Shown: positions 10,661 to 24,247, counted from the stretch's first letter. The stretch: DNA of 64,000 bases from Platycnemis pennipes (GCA_933228895.1 OW121846.1:145966746-146030745); one strand, 5' to 3'. Notes: generated from the letters alone by a model not told the origin. Made by a program: numbers and translations.

Positions 10661-12216
10661 TGATTTAATATTCCTTTAAGTTATTCTAGTCAATTTACGA
10701 AATGGTTTTCACCATAAGTGTGCTACTTTGGAGGCACGCGACTAAAACCTTCACCTTCTTGTTAAAATTTCTAATGAGAATCAATTAGGTCATAACACTT
10801 TACCATGCCATTATACTTAATTTGAATTATAAGTTTTTTGAAAATGATATTGGGGAGAAGTTAGAAATGCTTAGCCACGTATGCACTCAGTGGAAGGAAC
10901 TCAAGTTTAGTATTGATGGTAGAACTTTAATTTTTGCCGCTATTTCAACACGCTTCATGTATAGATTATCATCTACTTTTTGGATGATGTTGAGCGTAAT
11001 GATTCATATTTTTCTGTTTACCTGAATACTGAAGAAAAGAATGTTACGATAAAATTTGGGGCTTTTGGGTGCCCTTTTAATTCTTCCTTACAATTTTTTT
11101 AATCGTAATGTACCCATTTAATTATTTTTGTAAGTAACAACAATGCTTTTAATGCAAGCTTTAAACCTTTGCGAGATATCCATTGTCAAATCAACCTATA
11201 CAGTGATTATTTTCCTTGGACAGATATGGTTTGGTGCTCCTCTGAACATGTTAAAGAGGTAACCAAAAGGTGCTAAAACGTATCATTTACATGCACTGTG
11301 ATGTGGACCTGAGGAAGCGAGCATGCAAATGAGGGAAACGTGATATCAAGGAATGTCCCAGCAATAATCCATTGTAGCTAAGGTATTTTACGTAGGAGTT
11401 AGAACTCATGCCTCTACACTGCTATTTCTATGAGCTTTTGTTGGTATTCGAGACGTCATCAAGAGCTTGCAGAGACCCCCTGAGTTTGAGAAGCTAAATC
11501 ATCCAAAAGAGAAAACCATTTTAATGCAGTAAAATGCATCTTAGAGAATATTAATTTCTACATTTAGTTTCTACATTAATAAAATGTATTTGCTGCCTTA
11601 GGTAAACTTTCGTTAATTTTATTTGGCATAAAACTGCTTTGGGTCTTAAAATTTGCTGACCAAGATTTGCTTGCTTGTTATTCTGTTAGCTGTCATCATA
11701 TTAAATTGAAATATCAACAGATAAAAGCCAATTAGGAGTTTTTATTTATTGAAAGAGTTACAAATGTTGAACTGAAATTTGTGAATCCCTTCTACGGAAC
11801 TAGTTATTCGACTGAAACTGGAAAGGGACCATTGCAGCTGCAAAGCTGTCAGCATGAAGAGAATAGAAAAGCAAAGAAATAAAAACTATGAGTATTATTT
11901 ACCTGCAATTGGTTTTCTTATTTGGAAGAGATATCTTTTTTTAAATTCAGGGGTGTAGAAGAGAGAAATTCCACCAAGTTACCCCGGAAACAATTTCTTC
12001 AGGGCTGTAGACTAACAATACCGACAGTAAATCCTTACCAAATTGTGCATTAATGGTGCACAAAATGTGTGCCTAGTCATGGTAAATTCATTGTTCATTC
12101 TGTTTGATCTGAGTTTAAGAATGCAAACTTTAACCATGCAAATGAGGAAAACGTACTATAAATTCTCTTCCTAAAGAATGTCCTCATCAAGATGCTGCTG
12201 TGTTTACCTAGTTTCA
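10661..12216. other. No gene seen; short local duplication
   Basis: AT-rich. A motif around CATGCAAATGAGG(G/A)AAACGT followed by AATGTCC occurs near 11323 and again near 12137. The ORF at 10822-11025 has no recognisable domain. Confidence 0.45.
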
Positions 12217-12223
12217 AGAAATA

Positions 12224-15200
12224 CAGTAGAAACTTGAAATTACGAAGTCGACGGGACCGGAAAAATTGGCACTTCGTAATATCAAATTTCGTATCAACGA
12301 GTATCTTTCAAAATCATCGTGATGAAGCTCTTTGTCGTTTCCTTAAATTAAGATGAACTCTCGCGACGTACTTGCATGATTTACAAAGTTATAATTCATA
12401 AAAGTATACTTAAATGTGTGCTCATGCCCACAAGGTGCAAACAGTTTAACGCAACTAATTTGTCGGAGGTTGATTCTTCCCATTTTCGGGATTTCCACCC
12501 CATCGTTCCATCTTTTCACGGCGGAAATCCCGAAACGCAGAAGAATTAAACTCCCATCTAAGCCCCGCAGAAATTTACATCACGACAACTAACTTGCCGT
12601 TCTTATTTTCCAATGAATGATTAGGCAATGAAGCGTCTTTTGCCCAATTTTTGTGCAGTTTGGGATAAGCCTATGAAGCTTCATAGCGCATTTTTCTATA
12701 TTATTTCCTAACTGGAGAACTCTTTAACTGAAGTGTGAGCGATGTTTAATCATTAGTAATACTGATTGATGCATACAATAAGGAAGTGTGCGACTTGCGC
12801 AATCATTGGCACCCGATATTGAAATTAGAGAAATAAAATTTCGTTAGAAGATGGTCCTTTCTCCGTGTCAGGCATAATATATGTATCTACCTACGTTAAG
12901 CTAAGGCAGTGAAAATAAGATTCTCTCGCGGATGTTATGCGATGGATACACGTTATGTATTTTGTATAAATAATGATAAGCCCATTAATTTCCCGAAATA
13001 ACAATCGTTTTTCTCCCTTGGATTGTGCTTATTTGTGCGTGGTTATTTCCGAGATGATAGAGCTGAAAGAAGAGCTTATAGAAGAGTCCAGCTGTGTACC
13101 TCCTTATGTTTGGGAAAACTGGGCGCCAATTCTGGTTCTTTTTAGCGATTGCTAAGTATACATAGCGACGGTATTAGCGACTGTCGCTAAAAATCAGATT
13201 CCGGTTCCATTTTCGCTAACTCCACGCTAGGCTAGCGGTCGCTAAGGCCCGATAGCAACTGATAAACATCAAATTTATATTCTCGTTCGTATTAGCAATA
13301 GCTAATTCGTAGCTAACTCATAGCAGTCGCTAATTTACGTATCGCTGATTGCAAATCCACTCTAACATACCAGTGAAGTTAATAAGTAGCTGCTAAATCA
13401 TACTTAGGACACTTAAAAACTCAAAAGAACGTATAAGGTGAGTTCATTTTAAATTTCCTTCCATTTGTTGTCTTTTGCATAGAATCATGTGTTTCTTATT
13501 TGTTGATATTTTCACCAAACTTTTTTCATCACTCGCAAATCTTGAACTGCGTAATGAAAATTTGTTTAACTGTTGAGTGCATAGATATATGTAAGGAATC
13601 ATCACTCACTAGTACCTTCAAAAATATCTCACTATCTTGAGCGCAGCAATTTCGAAACATTGCCGGAAGACCCTAGTGAGGTTATTACGATAGTTCAAGT
13701 AATAATTAGCAGTAATACTATTTTGATGTTGACGGACCAATCTACGGACACACAATGCCTTGAGATGGTGGTGCTATGCAGCAAAAGTTTGTTAAATGAG
13801 TCGTAAGTAGAAGTTTACAATATTATCTTATAAAATATCGAATTCAACATCAAAGGACTAGACGATGGTCCTAACAGCATACATTATTTGTATTACCTAC
13901 TGATGGATAGCGCACATCAAATGCCTACTTCATAACTGTTAGGAGGGAGAGTTAACAAAATATAGTTTTTCCCTAAATACTTCTAGAAACGTGTAGGTCA
14001 TGAACGTTCCCATGTATTCCTAAAAAGGTTTAACCCTATCGACTTTGTTATTATCTTTTGGTTTTATATCCATCAGAGCAAACGTGTTCTTCTCTCTAAG
14101 TCCTGTGCCAGAGGAATGGTAGAAATTCTAAGTGACAGGAACTGTCAAGAGTCGTTTGACAGCCAAAAATCAGTGTATATAACCTGTAATACAAATTCGA
14201 CTAAAGAGTCCCCTCCCCATTTTCCTCGTACGTTGTGACTGACGTTATTACTACCAATACTGAAGTGTGACTTCATTGCATAATTCTAGATTCACTTATA
14301 AGTGTGTTTAGTAAATATTCCAGTATGCAGTTACATTCCGTTGCTTCCTTCAGAAAAGACCCTTCATTATGCACCTCCTATAGCCTGTGATATGTGATTA
14401 ATTCTTGTGTTACTCTTCATAGCATGAGAGTACGCTGCAAATTTGAGCAAAGGGATCTTGAAATAGAGATGCTGAGAATGCAGATCCCTTAGAAGAGGTA
14501 TTGGCCGATGAAGGAAATGCTATGGTGGTTGGAGATAGGTATAAGAAGGGAATTAGGATACTGAATTACTTCCTGTAATATTTATAAGAATTATGACCTT
14601 ATATGTATTTTAGTCTAATTTTATTAGTTATGGTATATTGAATAGTACCTATTAGTAAAAATTGTATTTAGTAATAAATGAAATTAAACATCGGCATTGT
14701 TTCATAATTTCAAGTAAAATATATGGCAGCTATCTGAATCTATCTAAATATCATCTTGGTTGTCATCGAAAAGACGAAACTAGCCAGAAAAAACCCTTTA
14801 TTTGCACTATTTCCATGAATTTCTTCAAGACGGTGGCCATTTCTTTCAAGGAATTGTCTATCCCCTGGTAAATAGAACAATCCAACTTAAAATGCTGTTT
14901 TTTTACCTCTCTCATGGAAAGCACTTATTTTAGTTTCAAGCAGCGAAGGGGAATGAATATCTTGCATCGAACTTCCAAATATTTATTTGTTATCTGTTGC
15001 TCCTTCTTTCAATCGTCTGTTTATAGCAGAGTTTCTTCAATTAAACACTGTTCCCCTGAAAAAGTTACGGGTTTTTTGGACTTATTGTTTTACTGGTGGT
15101 AAATGTAACTAAATTACATTTCCAATACCGTTTAATGTAATTATACACTTATTCTTCATTTCCACAACAAAAAATCTTAAAAATATAATCATTTTTACAA

Positions 15201-16654
15201 ATTTAGACAGAACTTTACTACAAGATGATTTGCAATATGATCACAGCGATGCCCTTTATACTCCATTTAGCAAAAATATGTAAAATAATCACTTTCAACC
15301 TTTAGTAGCGGAAAAAATGGAATAATTTCGATATTCGCGAACAGAGAGTGAAACGCATACCCTTTTTCTGCTTACACATGATCGACTGGTCAACCATTAA
15401 TTATAATGTGATTTAAGAAAAAGTACTGAAATAATATTTCCCTTTAAAAAAGAAAACAAACGGAATAACATTTCCTGCATTGCATATTGAAATAGTCTCA
15501 ATTTAAAAAAACTTCAAACGCTCATGTGAGTTAGTAATATGATAAGAAACATTTTTTTTAAATTACTCACCTCAGCTATTTTTAGAGCTGCTAATCTCAT
15601 ACGGTTGTTTATTTCAAAATTCCCGCGGTATTAGGGGCGTAGATTTTCGTCAGTGTCCTTTTTCTCTTCTCATTGGTTGATGCTGAATGACGTGAAACAA
15701 TGTTTGAATTCATCGCTAAGCTTCCGAACTTTCCCGAGCCTTAGCAGTCGCTAATTCAACCATAACCCAGAATCGCGCTCATTCGTAGCAACCGCTAAAG
15801 TTAGCGGTCGCTAGCTCTTAGCGACGAAAGAACCAGAATTGACGCGCTGGTAACAAAAAATGCCAGGGATCATGAGAGGAAAATGCTGGTTGTAGCAATT
15901 AGTCTCTCGCCTGCGAGTATATCCGTACACGACTACTTAATATTTTTTTACTCGTTGGTAACTCTGTGGACTCGTGGTAACAAAGCAAAACACATTTTTG
16001 TCCGTTTGGTGCCATATTTTATGATCTACGATACCTACGATTCAAAGTCGTCCTTAAGTTCTGGTTTCACTGGGGCGTCCAGCGGCCACGTCTAACTGTC
16101 GCGTCTGGACGTCGCGGCTAGACGACGCGGCCGGGTGGTTTCATTCAGGCGTCTACATCCTGTTTCCGAGGCTGGGCGATGTGGGAGAATCTGTATTTAG
16201 TTAAATTACAAATTTACGTTTTCTTTACTCATTGGCAACTCTGTGGACTTGTGGTTACAAAGCCGAACGTATTTTATGCCAGATTGGTTTCATATTTTAT
16301 GAGCTACGATGCCTACGATTCAAAGTCGTCCTTACTATTGTAGCATTGAAAAATGAGATATCGTTCAGGTAATACATTCAGTGCATAATGTATTCGGCGA
16401 CGATGATTAATTAGATGTTTAACTCTGACAAGGAGCGCCGGAAAACGTTACTGTGATCCATCATTATTCGTATAAACGAGTAAATTTTTCACGTCGGGAC
16501 CAAGATCCGAGGTTCGTAATTTTAAAACTTCGTTATTTCGTAACATCGCGTACTGTTACATACACTTAGATACCCTTTTGGTCAGGACCGAAGATTTTGC
16601 TTCGTAAAATCAAAATTTCGTAATTTCGAAGTTCGTATTTTCAAGTTTCTACTG
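12224..16654. mobile_element. TA-flanked Tigger/pogo-like element (4.4 kb)
   Basis: The left end CAGTAGAAACTTGAAATTAC (12224 on) and the inward-read right end CAGTAGAAACTTGAAAATAC (from 16654) form the terminal repeats. TA flanks both sides (12222-12223, 16655-16656). The subterminal parts continue with TTACGAAG/TTCGTAAT motifs, as in Tigger elements. It holds a nested element (13122-15846) and an internal direct duplication (15948-16052 and 16224-16334, around CGATTCAAAGTCGTCCTTA). No transposase was identified. The TA it used lies within the target duplication of the element at 16658-20078. Confidence 0.85.
13122..15846. mobile_element. Nested element with CGCTAA subterminal repeats
   Basis: The left end GGCGCCAATTCTGGTTCTTT and the inward-read right end CGCGTCAATTCTGGTTCTTT agree at 18 of 20 positions. 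CTG flanks both sides (13119-13121, 15847-15849), giving a plausible 3-bp duplication as used by PIF/Harbinger or Zator. About 250 bp inside the left end and 130 bp inside the right end are packed with GTCGCTAA/TTAGCGAC motifs, likely transposase-binding sites. No transposase ORF was recognised in the interior, so it appears non-autonomous. Confidence 0.65.
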
Positions 16655-16657
16655 TAG

Positions 16658-19600
16658 TAGGGCTGTGCGAGTCTCGACTTTTCGAGATTTGAGCAAGATA
16701 AAAGTACTGCTCGAATCTCACTCGATTTCGAGCTCAATACGCTCGAAAAATGAGTCTCGATCTTGTCTCGAGATCTTCGTCGTGGTGGACGTAATTTTAC
16801 GGGGTCTTGCGATTAGTAAATTTATATTTATTCCCTTCCTTTTACATGATAATTTCATGATGTCATGCCATAAAATGTAGAGATATCTCTTAGTTCTAGG
16901 CCTAGACTCGAGAAGTTAGGAGACCCTAGGCCTTGGCGTAGGGCCTAACCGAGTCCCTGCTCTATTTCGTAATCGGAGGCCTAGTACCTACTAGCAAATG
17001 ACGCATAAAATAGGCACGTATGAACGTAGGCTACTTATAGAACTAACATAAACCCAATAAGTAAAAAAAAAAGTTACAGAAAAATCCAGTTATTCTTGCC
17101 CATCTTTAAAGGAAATCTTCAACTTAATCCCGTTCTAATGTGAGTTTCAACCGTAACGAATCAATGCATTGCATTTTAATGGAATATATATTATTATTTT
17201 ATTTTCCCATCTTTCAGCACGAAAAGTTATGGGTTCAATGTGTTGACTTGTTTACGCAATGGTAAATGCACCGGAATCCCGGAATGCTCACGCATAGCTG
17301 CTTAATGACGTTGAGATAGCGACCCTATCAGCTGTTCCGAAATACGAGATGAAGCTCGCGTTGGGGTCGCCTGTAAGCACGCATGTCTTGACACTTGCGC
17401 GCGTTGCTGAGCGGAATAAAGTAAATGTTTGTCCTTGACCGATGCCAACAACCGAGGCAATTGGGAAGATATGTGACATTGTAGAATTATATAAAACATC
17501 ACAACTAATGGTATCAGATGGCTAAAACTCGCTTAAATGCTTGGCAACAAATTTTTCCGGTATAAACATGTTCACTCACTACCCCTTCCCCATGTCTACG
17601 TATATAGGTCTGTTTAAGTTGCGTTGTCTGTACTTTTCCAATCTAGAGCTTTAAGCGGAATTCGATACACAGTTCGGGTTAGCCAAAAATTAAAATAAAT
17701 TGAATTGAAGAACCAAGGAATATGAAAATGATAGTGAACACACTGTAATTTAAGACAAAGAAATTACAATTTTTAATAAATGACAATTACAATTGATGTT
17801 ATGGTAGATGCTACCTGTGCTGTTTTTAAGTACCCTTTTGCGCCGGAGCCTTGCAATGAAAAATGCTTCCCTTGTCATTAGTACCGTGAGCATATCCTTG
17901 TATTTCTCCGAACGGAACTCACTCTTGGCAAGGAATCGCACAGACATACTCCTCGTTTATCATGTATCACAAATCAGGGGAGCCGGACCCTCTCCTGGAT
18001 CACTCGGCAGAGGTGATAACGACCCTCTTCTCAGTACCATCCCCACTCAGCCAACTATTCTTTTACTCATTTTCTAAAAATATTTGCCGCCTAATATGAA
18101 AATACAGGCCCAGCAGTTCATACCGAATGTTCTGTTCTGCATTTATTAATTTTAAACGGAACTTTACCGTTATTATTAACAAACTTTTTGCAAAATGAAC
18201 ACTCGAAAATTTTTTTTATAGTAGAGTTCCGTTGAAAATGTGGAAATGCACAGAAAAAACTTTATAAATGTAACTCTTGAGTTCATACTTTCCCAGCATG
18301 CTACAAATATTGGGATACTTATTGTTATAGTTATATATCCACCGAGTATGTAAACAAATGCTTGACCACGGACACACAGTGAAAGCATCTACCATGCTGA
18401 GACGAAAGATTGGAGATTACCCCTGTCCGCATGCCACGGAAGGTTCCAGCGAAGAGCGGGGCGGGGAAAAGATAAAGTTGTCATTTTTAGGGTCGATCCC
18501 TCAGTCGTGTGTACGTAATTGACTCAACTAAACTGGTTTTCCCCAGAAGACCCCCTTCACCCAAGAAGAGTTCTTCGTGTCTTCACGATGAAATTCATCT
18601 GGGCGTGACTCATTCAGTGAGAAGAGGAGTAAGTAACCCGAGTAGATCTCTCCGCCTTATCAGTGTCTACCCCCGCCCAGCTTCGCTTCGACCCAGGTGG
18701 CCAACACTAGTGGGGGAGGAGTTAGGTCACATTTTGGGGTTTCTGCAGACAACACTTTTTATGCTTGCTTGCATCTCGCTTAGCAGCGACATGCAAGCAA
18801 TGTTGACATGCCGTTAGTTCACTTGCGTGGAAAGAGCTACGCCATTTATTAATGACATTATTATGCTTCAATTGAAAAATCTACGCGTGGGCGTGGTTTA
18901 TAAGTTCGCTGCCTAAGGGCGGAATACGAAAATTTACCGTTCAAAATGTTGCTTGGATTTATTAGTTATCCCAATAACAGACGAAATTTAATATGAGAAT
19001 AATGAATTTTCCTCATTGAAACGGATGAACTGACAGCTTTCTAACAAGTGCGAAAAAGTGCTACAATGTTCCGACATTTCTATGCCTTGGTGCGACGCGT
19101 AGCTATTTCGTGGATAGATTTCAACGGGCTCTCATGATTTTTCATAAACACATTTGATTTACACTTGTTTTCCACAAGTTTAAATGAAGTGCTGCGTGAC
19201 GATGAAGAAGATGAAAGTGATGATGGCATCGTCCCAAAAACCTCCAGCCATTAAATAACTTACATCATTTCCCATTACTTCACGAAGTTGATGATGATTT
19301 AATAGATAATTTAAGAAAAATTTAAAAAGTAATCCACTCAAAATGGAATGGTAAAAAGTGCAAAAAAAACATCACAAAATATTTTTTTTTTTTAAGTTAA
19401 TTCTGTAAATGAAATTTTACTTACAGAGGGGTTTATCTTCATTATTATTTTGCCCTGGCAGTTTATTTGTTTGCTATGCAGTGCTAGTTAACTTTCTTTG
19501 AGTGGTGTACTTTTTCATTTAATTATCTTGGATAACTTTTTTAAACTGCCTTATTTTCAATTTTTATCTCTGTTCAGTTCATATCTCTTCCACTTGCATG

Positions 19601-20078
19601 ATTTTCTAATTATTGACACCCTGATTAACACTTGATTGCCACATATTTAAACGCTAAATCTGTACTTTTGCCTGAGCAGCCAAACAGCTAAATGATTATG
19701 TTCTGAAATTCTATTGTACATTTTGATTTAAAATATAATTATCTCTCCACCATAATTAAAATAGTTTTAACTTTTACAGTGTAATATGTATGCAATAATG
19801 ATCCCTTAGTAGTGAAAATAGTTCCAATGTCATTTTGTTCTCAAACGTTGTGAAATCTTAGCATATTTTTCAAAATCTGCTCATATCTTGATTTTATATA
19901 ACATCCCATTTTTGGGTTCCAAGGTGTTATGTATAATGAAGACTACTGTAATGCTTAAGCTTAAACTTAGGTTTGTGTAAGTACAAAATTAGTACATGCA
20001 TAGATAAAAGTCTCTACTGCAATTTCAGTGTGCTTAAATCTCGCTCGAATTACTAAAACCCCTGCTCGCACAGCCCTA
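16658..20078. mobile_element. hAT-like element whose left TSD was split by a later insertion
   Basis: The left end TAGGGCTGTGCGAGTC (16658) and the inward-read right end TAGGGCTGTGCGAGCA (20078) form the terminal repeats. The right flank is AGAAATAG (20079-20086). The left flank is the same 8-mer once the Tigger-like insertion is ignored: AGAAATA at 12217-12223 plus G at 16657. TCGAG-rich subterminal repeats lie near both ends. Short ORFs inside show no recognisable domain, and no hAT transposase was seen. Confidence 0.85.
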
Positions 20079-20086
20079 AGAAATAG

Positions 20087-21265
20087 TATTATTTTCAACT
20101 ACATGATGTATTTTAAGAAACAGAAAAAACGAAACTGTCATCAAGATATGATATGAAAAGAGAAATAATGCACTTAGCCATTTTTCCACAAATTTATTTT
20201 AAACGCAAGCATTTTCGAAGTTAGCACATCATTTTCAAGGGTACAATCTCTTGCTAATAAAAGTGTAATATTTGATATGAGGTAACAAACATTTGCAACA
20301 TCATTGCGTTATATGTTGAGAGTTATAAATTATTGAAAGACAGCATGCAGAAATAGTGAATTCATTTGAATCTCCTCTGGTCACTGGGATGGACTTCCAT
20401 TAAATGCCCTCCAAACTCAAAGGATTAACCTCTTTGTTGGGGAGCACTTTTTTTCTTATCCTTCACCTGGTGGGGTAGGAATCCACCAATTTGTTTGGGA
20501 AAAAGTTATATATTTTCTGTTTGTAGTGGAGAATAGAACAATATTCAGATCTTTTTTTGTTAATTTTCTTTAAAAAAATTTGCAATAAATAATGAGTTTT
20601 TGCTAATTTTTGCATCACAAAACTTTATTCATAACATAGTAAACATAGATGTGGTCATAGGACATTGGATTTCAGTTATTTAACATTTATTTTGCTTTAT
20701 CACTTTGAGAAAGTTTTTTATCAAAAATTTTAATTTCACAGTAATAATTAGCTCAATAAAATTTAGATCTGATTATTTTATTACCTCAGGCATTTCAAAT
20801 TAGAAATACATGCATTAGATTCAAATGAAATGAATTATTTAAGTGCAATATAATTTAAAATGTAAATCTTATACAAATATGTTATTGTTTAAACTTTTAA
20901 TGCTTAAAATTTAAAAGTTTCATTTTTTTACACATTTTATTTTTGCAATTTTTCAACATTTGGGATACAAAAATGGGTGAATATACTCCTAGGGGTTTTC
21001 ATGCGGTTTAACATTTTTTAACCATTTTTTTTGCTGTATAAATTTTTACCGTATATTTTATCAGTAATCAAGATATTTATGGCTAATTTTTAAAATGTTT
21101 TGCTGAATCAAATGAAGTTTTGGTAAAATAAAAGTATGTTATTTGTTACTTAGAAAGAACCTATAATTGTTTTAACTCTAAATGTTAAGAATTTTAAAAT
21201 TAAACAATTTTATTGCCACACTCAATATTTTCTAAAAAATGTTTGTTTGCAAAATAAAACATTTG
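20087..21265. other. Very AT-rich non-coding stretch
   Basis: Long T-runs and A-runs, no ORF of interest. It may include the 3' end of the piggyBac remnant that follows; I could not place its TTAA terminus. Confidence 0.45.
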
Positions 21266-21962
21266 GTATTGTGTGATACAATCGAAAATACTGTGCCGCA
21301 CATAGTGGGGCATCACACTCGTTGCAATAAAATATTGTCTTTCTTTTTTGCCCCTTAGCCTTGCAAACGACACATCTCTTCACGCCGTGTTTTCTTGTGC
21401 CTGATGGTGGGTTGAGGTTTGGAAAGTGTCAGCCTGTGAGTCTTCCAGGTGTTTGTATTTTGGATCTTTTTTCTCTAATGGTTGACTCTTTTTCCGCTGC
21501 GGCTAAGCCATATTTCAGGAATGGGTCCTCAATAAATTTCATCCTGCTTCTTTTTTTCTTCTGTTTCCTCCTTTTTTCACCAAATCGCTGATTTGCATAA
21601 ATATTTGTTTGTGCAGCAGGTGAATTACAAAAATGTCATCAAAAAAGTGTTCAAAAATATCAATTTGGACTTTTCTTACTGAAAAGTTCATCACTCATTC
21701 AGGCCTGGAGAATATTTGTCCTGAAATTTGGTCCACATTGGTCACTCCACTCCAGATCCAAAATCTCCTCCCGCACTGATTTATCATCGTTGCTCTCCTC
21801 CTCTGAATCCGCACCAGAAGACTCGTGCAGCTCCACTGCCTTCCGTCTTACAGCGGGTTAAAATCTACTTGGACTAGATACTCCTTCGGCGGACACCAAA
21901 ATCTCTTCCTCACTCTCATCACTGTCGTCACTATCACCACTAAGATTTAACATCTCTGCAAT
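21266..21962 (-). pseudogene. piggyBac-like remnant: N-terminal and C-terminal pieces only
   Basis: On the minus strand the upstream part (about 21960-21690) reads an acidic N-terminus rich in Asp/Ser/Glu, ending near PNFRTNILQ. The downstream part (about 21600-21266) reads the piggyBac-type cysteine-rich tail, GVKRCVVCKAKGQKRKTIFY then CNECDAPLC and YFRLYHT, a CxxC...CxxC...CxxxxLC...H pattern. The whole DDE catalytic domain between them is missing, so this is an internally deleted, non-autonomous copy or relic. Several stops occur. It is of a different family from the other three piggyBac copies in the window. Confidence 0.7.
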
Positions 21963-23919
21963 GTAAAATTCAGCAAGCCTTTTTTTCGTCATGAATGACT
22001 ATGTTTCTCACGAAAAATTAAAGTAACTTGGTAACTAGCGAACGTTTCGCATACATCTGCTCACGACCACAGAAGAAAACAAAATGTCTGAGGATAAGAA
22101 AAAGTGGTGAGAATAATTTTTTGCAAGGGCTTTTTCGGAAGGTACCTTTCCCTTTTCTTGGGGTCCCCAGTCGCAGGCACTGAGTGCTGCTAGTGATCGT
22201 AACGGAATAACTCCAACTCTCGGGTGGTTCACCCTTCCCAATGCAAACAAAGCGAAGAGAGCTGAACACATTCGCACATACATTGTACATTGGGATGAAC
22301 CAGGCCCCGAATATTCCAAGAACAGCAGCAAAGGGACCGCATGCGGTCCACGCTGGTCTTCCCTCCCAAGCGAAAGATACCAAGGAGGGATTTCGTGATG
22401 GACACGTGCGTCAGTCCCTCGACCATCTCCCACATTTTTGGGTAACACCCTCCCTTAGAAGGAGGAAGAAGGGAAGTGGAGGAGGGAGGGGAAACTCTAC
22501 ACATTCATCCCCTGTCCCGTGAGTGATAAAAACGAGGCTAGTTTGCAAAATAATACGCTTGAATATTGAAAGCCCACTTCACGGCGATTGAAACAAGAAC
22601 CAGGAGGAATTTACTTTTAACGGCAAGAAAAGCTGAACAGCAAGGAAGATCCAATAGTTTATCAAGTGATGTAATGTGGAATAGGAAATGAGCGAATATC
22701 TCGTACGCAGCCAGGAATTTGGAACAACACTGCATCATTCAATATCAAAATCATTAAGAATTGCACGAGAAGAATCACCATGAATATTATAAACTTCAGT
22801 ACTAATAAGTGTATAGTGATAGAAACAATAATTATATGTGCATATCGTCTGATCACGATCTGGATGGCTTGGATAAAGAACTACGCAAAGGGGGTTTATT
22901 CGAAAAAAAGGAGCTGAATGTCAAAAAGTTCCCCATAGGCATTTAAAAATTGAATTTCTTCATCAAACAGACTGTAAAATATGTATTTTTAAAAAACAAT
23001 TCCAAAAAATTATAGCAATAATAGGAAAAAGGAAACAATTATCTACAACGTTTTATATAGCACGGAGATAAATGAGCAAGTAGTAAAAGATACGAAAGAC
23101 AATATTTTGCGAAATTCGAATTTACTGTCAGAACTAAATAAAAGCATAGAACTATTTCGTAATATAAATAATATTTTTGCCTTTTAAAATTTCAAGTGTC
23201 AATTATATGTCTAAATAAATGTCAAGTGATGAGATCAAATACAGTTCATAGCCTCATGACAGAACAGTGCGAAAATATGGCAATACATTATTCAAATGTA
23301 AATAAATTCATGTTATGAGTAAACCATTATAAAAGAAATATATGGTTCACTTAAGAAGCACGTAAGTATAGAAAAGGAAAAGATGACAGACCAGAGTCTC
23401 ATAGCATACATTAGGAACACGGCGCACGATTATATTTGCCTTCCCCAGCAAGATAGAGATAAGTACGCAGCGCGTGCGACTATAGTCGCACACCCCACCT
23501 GGGATGAGATAATGGCTCGCGACTATAGTCGCTCACCCCAGAGAAGGGTTTAAGGTCAGCGAGGAAAGGATGAGTGTGTGTAGTGTAGGAGCAAAGGTGA
23601 AAATGTGACTGCTCATTAGTTGAGAGTGTGACAGTATGAATCACGTTTGGGTGCTCAAATGTAGGTACTTCTGCTATGGTGGATGGAAAAGATTAAAAGA
23701 TTATAAATATTGCTGTTAAAGAAATCTTTGGCCATTTGGTACTTAAAAACAAATCCAAAAACTATGGCAGTGTTTGTGGAAGAATTCGGTATTTTACTAG
23801 TTAACTTGAAAGAATGAATGATAGGAAAAGATGTGGCCCATGTTCATGCTTATTCATGTAACTTCTTGTCATCATCGTAGATAATATGTAACTAAATGTA
23901 TTCTCTCTCCTTTATTCAG
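21963..23919. other. No gene seen; paired palindromic boxes at 23474-23532
   Basis: Overlapping ORFs near 22018-22522 on both strands have no recognisable domain. GTGCGACTATAGTCGCAC (23474-23491) and GCGACTATAGTCGC (23519-23532) are palindromes 45 bp apart, each followed shortly by CACCCCA. The segment lies just upstream of a KNTC1-like exon and is presumably intronic. A polypyrimidine tract precedes the acceptor AG at 23918-23919. Confidence 0.5.
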
Positions 23920-24166
23920 ATTCTTCGAATCGTATGATGATTGGCCTGATGCTGCCTTACTGTTTGCAGAGAACATGTATTCGTGCCTAGATCAATCCAA
24001 GCATGAGGAGCACGATATAATTTTGGCAATGGATATTGTGTCAAATGGACTAAGAGACAATTGGGATTCTTTGAGCGATCTCCATGAATTGATTGAGTCA
24101 TTGAAAGATATGAAGTATTTCAAATGTGAGCTTGGTGTTGAGATCAAGCTATCAGATTATGAAGTG
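23920..24166 (+). CDS. KNTC1: Exon of a KNTC1/Rough deal-like kinetochore protein
   Basis: The exon follows an acceptor (TTTATTCAG) and ends before the donor GTCAGT at 24167. It completes one split codon and then gives 82 codons without a stop. The product starts FFESYDDWPDAALLF and includes LIESLKDM and IKLSDYEV. KNTC1 (Rod) is the large scaffold subunit of the Rod-Zw10-Zwilch complex, which recruits Mad1/Mad2 and dynein to unattached kinetochores. The spacing of LKDM and LSD(Y/F)E, with the way the next two exons continue, matches my memory of the C-terminal half of animal KNTC1; this is family recognition, not an alignment. Upstream exons must lie before the window or were missed. Confidence in a genuine exon is higher than in the name. 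Confidence 0.68.
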
Positions 24167-24247
24167 GTCAGTACAATATTTTTCTTACAATTTGTAATCA
24201 ATGCAATTGGAAATTCTACAGCTTAAACTTATCTAATTGTTTAACAG

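Noticed and set aside
10822..11025. 67-codon ORF downstream of the non-LTR remnant
   Set aside because: No similarity recognised and no continuation in other frames. Not supported as a gene.
22018..22522. Overlapping ORFs of 90-137 codons in several frames on both strands
   Set aside because: They overlap one another, have no recognisable domain or start context, and arise from a GC-richer patch with few stops.
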